Of a stretch of 28,766 nt of DNA, positions 22,417 through 28,766 are shown in pieces; the first letter of the stretch is position 1; each line of letters begins with the position of its first letter. A program made the position numbers and the translations under genes. The notes below the pieces were generated by a model. That model saw nothing but the letters and a program-made list of their open reading frames with translations. It was not told the DNA's origin and ran no database searches. This stretch comes from CAZVCG01 sp964626265. Lineage in GTDB: Bacteria > Pseudomonadota > Alphaproteobacteria > UBA9219. Where the stretch lies: assembly GCA_964626265.1 (NCBI GenBank), contig CAZVCG010000026.1:1-28766 (forward strand), given 5' to 3'.

Positions 22417-23324
22417 GGAAGCGTTGGTTTTCTGCGCTTGCGGGCATGTCGGTTGGCCTATCGCTGTGCGCGGCGCTTGTTCTGCGTTTCGATGTGCAAT
22501 CGCACGACTGGATTCGGTTGTTTCATAATGTGTCATGGCCCTGGGTGATCGCCGTCGTGACGCTTACTGTGTTGCTTTGGTGGAGCGGGGCGCGAAAATG
22601 GGCTTTGTTTTCCTCGGCGTTGCACGGCGATTCAGGAAAAGAGCCAGCAAGCGGTTTTTTTCTGCGCCACTTTGCATGGCAAAATTGGCTGGGGCAATTC
22701 GTGCCGCCGGCTTTGGCGATTGTTTTGGGCCGCTGCTGGGCATCGCGACGCATGCCCGGCGTCGGCGTACGCGCAGGGGCGGGGAGCGCGATTTATGATC
22801 AGGCCTTCGAGTTTGTTTTGTTGATGGGGCTGCTGCCTGCGGCCTATACAGTCTTGAGTGATCATGCTGTTTGGTTCGTTTGGGTACCGATGGCTGTTTT
22901 GGGCGTGTGGTTTGCCGCTTCAGCCATTTTTCTTTGTCGCTGCTGGTTGCCGCAGGGCATTCAGGAGCATTTAGGCGCATTGCTTGGTTGGTCGGCTCTG
23001 CGCGTTGTGTTGACGGTTGTTCGCATTATAGCCGGCGCTCCAGCGTTGGGTTTTAATATCGAACCGGCTCATATTGTCGCGGCCTCCCCGGTCGTTGCTA
23101 TTCTGGCGTTAATCCCGTTGACCCCCGGCAATTTAGGTTTGGCGGAATGGGGCTGGTCAGGCGTATTGATTTACGCCGGTACGGCTTCGCTTACGGCCGG
23201 GCTTTTTGCGCTTGGGTTTCGCCTATTGATATACGGGGTGCAGACGGCTGTGTTGGCTGCGCAAGAACTCATGTTTTTTATCCTGAAAACGCGTAAGCTT
23301 TCTTCCAATGTCGCATCCCTTTGA
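22413..23324 (+). CDS. Lysylphosphatidylglycerol synthase/flippase-like integral membrane protein (UPF0104 type)
   Basis: This 303-residue, highly hydrophobic protein has about eight membrane helices. It matches the transmembrane part of LPG synthase/AglD-like proteins by FLRHFAWQNWLGQFVPPALAI, YDQAFEFVLL and LIPLTPGNLGLAEWGWSG, the last resembling the PGG(N)LG motif of the family. There is no cytosolic lysyl-transferase domain, so it is not a complete MprF. Such stand-alone forms often sit with glycosyltransferases and may move lipid-linked substrates. It starts at GTG within GTGA of the methyltransferase stop and overlaps the nnr start by 17 bases, so the three genes are co-translated. Confidence 0.8.
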   Translation: MRKRWFSALAGMSVGLSLCAALVLRFDVQSHDWIRLFHNVSWPWVIAVVTLTVLLWWSGARKWALFSSALHGDSGKEPASGFFLRHFAWQNWLGQFVPPALAIVLGRCWASRRMPGVGVRAGAGSAIYDQAFEFVLLMGLLPAAYTVLSDHAVWFVWVPMAVLGVWFAASAIFLCRCWLPQGIQEHLGALLGWSALRVVLTVVRIIAGAPALGFNIEPAHIVAASPVVAILALIPLTPGNLGLAEWGWSGVLIYAGTASLTAGLFALGFRLLIYGVQTAVLAAQELMFFILKTRKLSSNVASL

Positions 23325-24810
23325 TCCTCAATCATGGAATCGCCATGCGTTGCTAACCGCTGATGAAATGCGCCGCGCGGAAGAAATTTGCTGTGCGCGA
23401 GGGCCGTTGGTTTCTTATGATTTGATGCAAAGCGCTGGACGTGCTGTCGCCCGTGTTGTTCAAGACCGGTGGAAGCCGTGCCGCGTTCTGGTTTTGTGTG
23501 GACCGGGGAACAACGGCGGCGACGGCTATATTGCAGCGGAGGCTTTACGCGCTGCAGGATGGCAGGTAAAGATCGCGGCAACACTATCAAACAATCCGTC
23601 ACAGGATGCCGCTTGCGCGGCGCTGGCATGGCAAGGCGAGACGCATCCGTTGTCTTCCAACAATTTTGATCAAGCCGATCTTGTGATTGATGCTTTATTT
23701 GGAACGGGGTTGCGGCGTCCTATCGATGGCGATCTGGCCCCAATCATCGAAGCCCTGAACGCAAGCAAAAAGCCCGTTGTTGCGGTCGATATCCCAAGCG
23801 GCGTGGATAGCGATACGGGGAAAAATCTTGGAATAGCCGTTCAAGCCAATGTCACTGTGACGTTTTTCAGGAAAAAACCCGGTCACCTCTTGTTGCCGGG
23901 AGCCACTTTATCGGGCGATGTTTTCGTCGCGCAGATCGGCATGGAGGACAGCCTGCTTGAAGGAGAAAAGATAATCGCGGCGGAAAACAACCCTGATTTA
24001 TGGCTGAGCGTTTTTCCGTTTCCGAAACCCGAGGGACATAAATACACGCGCGGTCACGCGCTTGTTTATGGTGGCGCAATAATGACAGGAGCATCTAGGC
24101 TTGCCGCTCGCGCGGCGCAACGCTTGGGCGCAGGTTTGGTGACATTGGCTGCGCCTCAAAATGTTGTGGCTCTTTATGCCGTCGCGCTGGAAAGCGTCAT
24201 CGTCCGTCAAGCGGACAAAGTTGATGGGTGGCGAGCTCTGGCAAACGATGCGAAAAAGAACGTAATTTTGATCGGGCCAGGCGCGGGCGTGAGAAAAGAA
24301 TTGCGCGATTTCGTTCTCGAAGTCTTGGCGACGCGAAAGCCTTGCGTACTCGATGCCGATGCGCTCACGGCATTCGCCGATGGCCCGCAAACGTTGTTTA
24401 AAGCCCTGCATCCTGATTGCGCACTGACGCCTCACGAAGGCGAGTTTGCGCGATTATTCGGAGCATCGGTGGATTCTCAAGCCGATAAAATAACACGTAC
24501 GCGCAAAGCTGCCGCCCTTGCGGGAAGTGTTGTGTTGCTGAAGGGAGCCGACACGGTTATAGCCAGTCCCAATGGCCACGCGGTCGTTAACCATAATGCG
24601 CCGCCTTGGTTGGCGACGGCTGGGGCGGGGGACGTACTGGGGGGGATGATTCTGGGCCTTTTGGCCGCCGGAATGCCAGTTTTCGCCGCGGCAACGGCGG
24701 CGGCATGGCTACACGGTTGTATTGCCAACAATTTTGGGCCAGGGTTGATTGCCGAAGACCTTGTGGAGGGCATTCCGGGTGCTCTTAAGGGCTTGTCATC
24801 ACAGCCCTAA
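23308..24810 (+). CDS. nnr: Bifunctional NAD(P)H-hydrate epimerase / ADP-dependent dehydratase
   Basis: The enzyme repairs damaged NAD(P)H: the N-terminal epimerase interconverts R and S hydrates and the C-terminal domain dehydrates the S form using ADP. The 500-residue length is right for the fused form. The YjeF_N part (about 12-215) shows LTADEMRRAEE, VLCGPGNNGGDGYIAAEAL and DLVIDALFGTGLRR. The carbohydrate-kinase-like part (about 235-495) shows RGHALVYGGAIMTGASRLAARAA, LDADALTAF, LTPHEGEFARLFG and the catalytic TAGAGDVLGGMI. All motifs are intact. It overlaps the upstream membrane-protein gene, and a small unknown gene begins six bases after its stop. Confidence 0.96.
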   Translation: MSHPFDPQSWNRHALLTADEMRRAEEICCARGPLVSYDLMQSAGRAVARVVQDRWKPCRVLVLCGPGNNGGDGYIAAEALRAAGWQVKIAATLSNNPSQDAACAALAWQGETHPLSSNNFDQADLVIDALFGTGLRRPIDGDLAPIIEALNASKKPVVAVDIPSGVDSDTGKNLGIAVQANVTVTFFRKKPGHLLLPGATLSGDVFVAQIGMEDSLLEGEKIIAAENNPDLWLSVFPFPKPEGHKYTRGHALVYGGAIMTGASRLAARAAQRLGAGLVTLAAPQNVVALYAVALESVIVRQADKVDGWRALANDAKKNVILIGPGAGVRKELRDFVLEVLATRKPCVLDADALTAFADGPQTLFKALHPDCALTPHEGEFARLFGASVDSQADKITRTRKAAALAGSVVLLKGADTVIASPNGHAVVNHNAPPWLATAGAGDVLGGMILGLLAAGMPVFAAATAAAWLHGCIANNFGPGLIAEDLVEGIPGALKGLSSQP

Positions 24811-24816
24811 TCTAGC

Positions 24817-25134
24817 ATGATGACAACGCTTTTTAGGGGCTTCGTTTCGCTTTGGGAACGAAGACTGCAGCAGGACAAGCGCAGCATGATTTTGAATGCA
24901 CTGTCACAACACCACGGCGATATCGAGATCGGGATGTCTTACAGGCGTCTTGGTACCGGAGCCGTTGTTGAAATCGCCCGTGTTTTGGAAGTCGCGCCCG
25001 ACAAAATGGGCATTCCTCACGTGCGTTTTCAGTTGCGGGTGGTGCGCGGTTCAAGCATGCCGACGCTCGAAAACCGCACGCTGGCTCTTGAGGTTTTCAT
25101 GAACCGGTACCGTGAGCGGGTTAAGGAAGAGTAA
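24817..25134 (+). CDS. Unrecognised 105-residue protein
   Basis: I do not recognise this protein. It has no signal peptide. The first third is helical and basic (LWERRLQQDKRSMILNALSQH). The middle, MSYRRLGTGAVVEIARVLEVAPDKMGIPHVRFQLRVVRG, looks like a small beta-rich fold. It ends in a helix LALEVFMNRYRERVKEE. It follows nnr by six bases and is probably in the same transcript. Two ATGs stand side by side at the start, neither with a clear ribosome binding site. Codon use and the well-formed sequence argue it is real. Confidence 0.75.
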   Translation: MMTTLFRGFVSLWERRLQQDKRSMILNALSQHHGDIEIGMSYRRLGTGAVVEIARVLEVAPDKMGIPHVRFQLRVVRGSSMPTLENRTLALEVFMNRYRERVKEE

Positions 25135-25244
25135 GTCATTTTACCGGTTTGCGCGCGACGCGGATTGTCTCTAAAACCCCCGCTTTATCGTCGGCAAAGA
25201 ACTAGGGTGAAAAAGCCCCTTATCTGTTGTACAGGGAGGGGTGA

Positions 25245-25329
25245 GCGGGTGTGGCGGAACTGGTAGACGCGCAGGATTTAGGTTCCTGTGACTTATGTCG
25301 TGGGGGTTCAAGTCCCTTCACCCGCACCA
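25245..25329 (+). tRNA. tRNA-Leu (anticodon TAG)
   Basis: An 85-base class II tRNA with the acceptor stem GCGGGTG/CACCCGC. The anticodon stem CAGGA/TCCTG surrounds TTTAGGT with anticodon TAG. A long variable arm of the leucine type (GTGACTTATGTCGTG region), GGTTCAAGTCC in the T loop and an encoded CCA ending at 25329 complete it. It reads CUA and other CUN codons. Confidence 0.96.
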
Positions 25330-25407
25330 GCCTTCGCGAACGAAGCAAGCGAAGGCTGCCGCGTCATAGCGCGAAGCGCGAAGACGGGCTACCGAAGTTC
25401 GCTTCGG
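25328..25407 (+). repeat. Cluster of TTCGC-type hairpins directly after tRNA-Leu
   Basis: CAGCCTTCGC (25328-25337) pairs perfectly with GCGAAGGCTG (25349-25358), a 10-bp stem with an 11-base loop. Its first two bases are the CA of the tRNA CCA end. A CGCG-AAG-CGCG stem near 25370-25380 and CCGAAG-TTCG-CTTCGG at 25392-25407 follow. The first could end transcription of the tRNA, though no T-run follows. The repeated TTCGC/GCGAA theme looks like a palindromic repeat family placed at a tRNA end. Confidence 0.55.
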
Positions 25408-25462
25408 CTCGGCAAGCCAAACAGAATAACTAAGGCATTGAAACAACAAAGGACGTACACGG

Positions 25463-26797
25463 ATGATGACGCAGGTTAAAGAAAATAGTCATAAGGGATT
25501 GAAATACGAATTTACGATAACCGTGCCTTCGGACGAGATCGAAAAGAACATAACGCGCCGGCTGGAAGAGATAGGCAAGACCGCGCGCATTCAGGGCTTT
25601 CGTCCGGGCAAAGCCCCGCTCAACATCCTGCGTCAGCGTTATGGCGAGAGCATCGGCGATGAAGCGCGCAACAAGACGATTACGGAAAGCATAACCAAGA
25701 TTCTCAAGGAGCGCGATTTGCGTCCTGCGCTGCAGCCAAAAGTTGACATACTGTCGAGTGACGATGGCAAAGACCTTGAGTTCAAGATGACGGTAGAAGT
25801 GCTGCCGGAAATCAAACCCATGGACTTCGCCAAGCTGAGCTTTGAGCGTCCCGTGGCCGATGTCGCCGACGAAACTACCAACGAAACGATCGAGCGACTG
25901 GTGAAATCGGTACGCGAACCTGAAGCCGTAACCGAAGCGCGCAAGGCCAAAAAAGGCGATGTGGTCGTTATCGATTTCGACGGTTCAGTCGATGGCACAG
26001 CCTATCCCGGCATGAAGGGTGAGGATCACGATCTTGAATTGGGATCCAAATCATTCGTCGGCACGTTCGAGGACCAGCTTATCGGCACAAAAGTCGGCGA
26101 CAAGAAAGACATCACCGTCGATTTTCCGAAGGACTACCACGCGCATCACTTGGCCGGCAAAACGGCGATATTCAAAGTGACGGTCAAGGGACTGAAAGCC
26201 CACAAACCGGTCGAATTGAGCGACGAAACGGCCAAGGAAGTCGGCTTCGCGTCGTTAGGCGACTTGCGCAAGCGCATAAGCGACGATATCGCCGCCAATT
26301 ACGGGCGCGTCACGCGCTCTGTGCTCAAACGCAGTTTGATGGACAAGCTGGCGGAAAAACACGATTTTCCGATTCCCGAAGGATTGCTTGACGCTGAATT
26401 CGATTCCATCTGGCAGGAAGTTCAGAAAGAAAAAGAACACGGCCATCTGTCGGATGAAGACATGAAAAAGTCCGACAAGGAATTGCGCGAAGAATATCGC
26501 GGTATCGCCGAGCGTCGCATTCGCCTTGGCCTGCTTTTGGCCGAGGTCGCGCAAGCCGGCAAGATCGACGTGACGCAAGGCGATATGCGCAACGCGATGA
26601 TCGCCGAAGCGCGCCGTTTTCCGGGCCAGGAAAAGGCCGTGGTCGATTACTACATGAAGACCGAGGGCGCTTTGGAGCGTTTACGCGCCCCGATTCTCGA
26701 AGAAAAAGTTGTCGACTTCATCCTCGCGCAAGCTAAGATCACCGACAAGAAAATGTCCGCGGACGAGCTGATGAAGTTGCCTGACGCGGAAGACTAA
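25463..26797 (+). CDS. tig: Trigger factor (ribosome-associated chaperone and peptidyl-prolyl isomerase)
   Basis: Trigger factor binds the ribosome exit tunnel and shields nascent chains. The 444-residue product has the N-terminal ribosome-binding domain with GFRPGK at 45-50, the FKBP-type isomerase domain at about 160-250 (KKGDVVVIDFDGSVDG, FEDQLIGTKVGDKKDI, LAGKTAIFKVTVK) and a helical C-terminal chaperone domain ending EEKVVDFILAQAKI. Two ATGs stand together at the start. In many proteobacteria clpP, clpX and lon follow tig, but here the next gene is an O-antigen ligase-like protein, so the common cluster is broken. Confidence 0.97.
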   Translation: MMTQVKENSHKGLKYEFTITVPSDEIEKNITRRLEEIGKTARIQGFRPGKAPLNILRQRYGESIGDEARNKTITESITKILKERDLRPALQPKVDILSSDDGKDLEFKMTVEVLPEIKPMDFAKLSFERPVADVADETTNETIERLVKSVREPEAVTEARKAKKGDVVVIDFDGSVDGTAYPGMKGEDHDLELGSKSFVGTFEDQLIGTKVGDKKDITVDFPKDYHAHHLAGKTAIFKVTVKGLKAHKPVELSDETAKEVGFASLGDLRKRISDDIAANYGRVTRSVLKRSLMDKLAEKHDFPIPEGLLDAEFDSIWQEVQKEKEHGHLSDEDMKKSDKELREEYRGIAERRIRLGLLLAEVAQAGKIDVTQGDMRNAMIAEARRFPGQEKAVVDYYMKTEGALERLRAPILEEKVVDFILAQAKITDKKMSADELMKLPDAED

Positions 26798-26827
26798 TTC
26801 TTTCCCGTCAGTACAGGGGATTTTGCG

Positions 26828-28114
26828 GTGTCCACCAACTTGTCTCCTGCCTTTCAAGGTAAGGCCTTTAAGTTATTGTTCAACGACGGTGCCCTTCGCG
26901 CCGTCGCTCAAACTGCGGCGTTGCTGTTGCCGTTTTTTCTCGTGGCCGGGCGCGCTTTGGCGGACGGGGCCGTTATTTTGTCGGCCATTCTTTTTTTGGC
27001 GCACAGCCTGATCGAGCATGACGGAAAATGGTTGAAAGAGCCGTGGGTGCGCTGGACGCTGGTTCTTTGGGCATGGCTCCTGATCTCAAGCCTTGCAAAC
27101 GGTTTCGATCCGGCATCGCTCACACGCGCGGCAAGCTGGGTCCGCTTTCCCGTATTCACGGCGGCGATGGCGTACTGGATTGCCGACCGCAAATGGTTCG
27201 AGCGATTCATTGTCGTTTGCAGCCTGACTTTGTGGTTCGTCGCGTGGGATGCGCTTGCGCAATACATCACGATGTTTGATATATTCGGTTATTACGCGTT
27301 GGACAATCGTTTGACCGGGCCTTTCGGCAAAGACAAGCAAGTCGGCATTTTCATAACCAAGCTGGCCTTTCTGCCTGCCTTGCCCTTGCTTGTCGGGGCG
27401 GTGCGGTCGGCTTCACAAAAGAAGACTCTGGCCGCAGGAATCGGCTTCTTGCTTATGGCGCTGATGGTTTTGCTGTCCGGCGAACGCATGGCAACGCTTC
27501 TCTTTGCGCTTGGCGTTTTTCTGTCGCTTCTGCTTTTGCCTTCGTTGCGTCGTTACATAGCCGTTCTTATGTTTCTGACGGTGCTGGGAGGGGGGACCCT
27601 TTTGGCGTCGCGCCCCGCGCTTGTGGAGCGTCATGTCGGCCAAACGGCGGCGACGATAGCTAATATTAAGCAATCGCCTTACGGGATCGTCTGGGCGAAC
27701 GGCCTGCGCGTTGCGTCCGAGCATCCTTTACTGGGAGTTGGGCCAAAGAATTTTCGCCATGCCTGCACCTGTGAAGGGAAACAAGAATGCCCCCCCGACG
27801 AAGTCCCCTGCATGTTGCATCCGCATAACATTTATCTCGAATGGGCGGCGGAGACAGGGTTGCCGGGCCTTGCGGGTTTTGTCTTTTTGATTGTGTTGTG
27901 GTTCGGCAAGTTCAAACAAGCCTTGCGCCAAAAGCCGCCATTGCCCATTGCCTTGGGCGGATGGATTACCGTGTTGATTGGCCTTTGGCCGTTAAGTTCG
28001 ACAGGAAGCTTTTTTTCCAATTGGTATGAAGTACTTTTTTGGCTGGCGGCGAGCATAGCCCTTGCCGCTACGGAAAAAGGGGTTGATCGCGAGAAGGCGC
28101 GCAAATTGGCATGA
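26828..28114 (+). CDS. O-antigen ligase / Wzy-type polysaccharide polymerase family membrane protein
   Basis: The 428-residue protein has about 11-12 membrane helices and the large periplasmic loop typical of the Wzy_C/WaaL family, with GVGPKNFRHAC and the HPHNIYLEWAAETGLPGLAGF signature near 320-345. These proteins join or polymerise sugar chains from lipid carriers on the outer face of the inner membrane. The loop before HPHN contains four cysteines within about 20 residues, possibly disulfide-bonded. It starts at GTG 26828 and overlaps the following glycosyltransferase by four bases (ATGA), so both belong to lipopolysaccharide or capsule assembly. Ligase versus polymerase cannot be decided. 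Confidence 0.88.
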   Translation: MSTNLSPAFQGKAFKLLFNDGALRAVAQTAALLLPFFLVAGRALADGAVILSAILFLAHSLIEHDGKWLKEPWVRWTLVLWAWLLISSLANGFDPASLTRAASWVRFPVFTAAMAYWIADRKWFERFIVVCSLTLWFVAWDALAQYITMFDIFGYYALDNRLTGPFGKDKQVGIFITKLAFLPALPLLVGAVRSASQKKTLAAGIGFLLMALMVLLSGERMATLLFALGVFLSLLLLPSLRRYIAVLMFLTVLGGGTLLASRPALVERHVGQTAATIANIKQSPYGIVWANGLRVASEHPLLGVGPKNFRHACTCEGKQECPPDEVPCMLHPHNIYLEWAAETGLPGLAGFVFLIVLWFGKFKQALRQKPPLPIALGGWITVLIGLWPLSSTGSFFSNWYEVLFWLAASIALAATEKGVDREKARKLA

Positions 28115-28731
28115 GCCAGAAAACCGGGACACAGCATCCTCGCGTAGCCGTTCTTCTTCCCTACCGCGAGCGGTACGCGCAAAGCGGCGCGGGCGCCGTC
28201 AGCACTGTTGTCGATGACTTCGCGCGGCGTAGCGATTTTCGCGGCGATTTGAAAATTCTCGGAGCGCCTGTGGAAAATCCTTTACAGGAAGGACCCTTTT
28301 TGCCTATCGCCGACTTGCCGCTGTGGTATGGATCGAAATCCCGCCGTTATCTGGTCGCCGCCGTACGGTTGGTCAAGGGTTCCTTCGATCTCGTCGAAAT
28401 TCACAACCGCCCGAAGTACGTCCCGTTTTTAAGAAAGCATCTGCCTGACACGGCTCTCGCGCTTTATCTTCATAACGATCCGCGCACGATGGAGGGCGCG
28501 AAAACGCAGCGAGAACGGCGCAAGATCGCGGCGCAAGTGGACGGCGTGATTTGCGTCAGCGAGCATATCCGCCGTTGTTTCCTTGAAGGCGTCGAAGAAG
28601 CCACCGCAAAAACGCACGTCCAGCACAATGCCGTCGATACGCAAGCCTTAAGTCCAGGCCCCTATGAAGAGCAACGCAACGACATTATTTTTGTGGGCCG
28701 AACTATTTCCGATAGGACTTACGCAAACTGA
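28111..28731 (+). pseudogene. Glycosyltransferase (GT4-like), 3' part lost, probably at an IS insertion
   Basis: Residues 1-201 look like the N-terminal domain and linker of a GT4-type glycosyltransferase: RVAVLLPYRERYAQSGAGAVSTVV, a nucleotide-sugar enzyme-like SFDLVEIHNRPKYVPFLRK, LYLHNDPRTM, DGVICVSEHIR and VQHNAVDT, then IIFVGRTISD, which normally opens the donor-binding domain. The frame then reads five foreign residues (RTYAN) and stops, so the whole C-terminal domain of some 150 residues is missing. The break coincides with AGGACTTACGCA, which resembles the end of an insertion sequence. The N-terminal fragment should be inactive. The rest of the gene may continue beyond the element, outside the window. 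Confidence 0.75.
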
Positions 28732-28766
28732 ATGGTAGGGCAAGCGAGTTCGCGGGCCAAGAAGGA
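28715..28766. mobile_element. Probable end of an insertion sequence, running off the right edge
   Basis: From about 28715 the sequence no longer codes for the glycosyltransferase. It begins AGGACTTACGCAAACTGA, which has the look of an IS terminal inverted repeat. On the minus strand a frame is open from the window edge (SFLARELACPTIQFA) to a TAA at 28721-28719, close to the supposed terminus, as the C-terminus of a transposase often is. No other end and no target duplication can be seen, so the family is not assigned. Confidence 0.45.

Noticed and set aside
25251..25433. 60-codon frame starting MAELVDAQDLGS
   Set aside because: It is the well-known artefact of translating tRNA-Leu. The tRNA fold and CCA explain the sequence.

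Overview
The window looks like chromosome of an alphaproteobacterium of moderate GC, possibly near the Rhodospirillales or Micavibrio-type lineages. I did not compute composition or run a search, so the placement is only by gene content. The pointers are a membrane-sector ATP synthase operon atpI-atpB-atpE-b'-b separate from the F1 genes, a bacterial leucyl/arginyl-tRNA-protein transferase (Bpt), a class I PHA synthase, a Sco1/SenC copper protein, a one-cysteine ribosomal protein L36 and a hom-glpX-recJ run.

Layout. Positions 1-6.6 kb are read leftwards: the start of a gene running off the left edge, bpt, an unrecognised 157-residue protein, the flagellar stator pair motB/motA, an M23 envelope peptidase, ispE and rpmJ. 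From 7 to 11.8 kb the genes read rightwards: a PhoH-type ATPase, a Sco1 protein, the F0 genes and an ExoD-family membrane protein whose stop codon overlaps that of the leftward phaC. A small lipoprotein, hom, glpX and recJ form a tight rightward operon (13.7-18.2 kb). glnA reads leftwards with a clear terminator, followed by tRNA-His and the rightward set methyltransferase, flippase-like membrane protein, nnr and a small unknown protein. After tRNA-Leu come trigger factor, an O-antigen ligase-like protein and a glycosyltransferase that breaks off just before the right edge, apparently at the end of an insertion sequence.

The unusual part is 18.16-19.7 kb, between recJ and glnA. It holds three successive modules of the same design. 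In each, a small leftward gene and a small rightward gene diverge from a 61-68 bp spacer, and a conserved repeat of about 45-50 bp covers the 5' end of the rightward gene. The rightward proteins share an MC..AL.AQ start and an LL.G-type patch. The repeat carries a perfect 17-bp palindrome, TGCGCG-N5-CGCGCA, in all three copies. Hairpins separate the modules. I do not recognise either protein set, and this is my candidate for an undescribed system.

Two promoters are clear: rpmJ and the atp operon each have TTGACT-N17-TACTTT followed by the same GCGCCC discriminator, which suggests common growth-linked control of translation and ATP synthesis genes.
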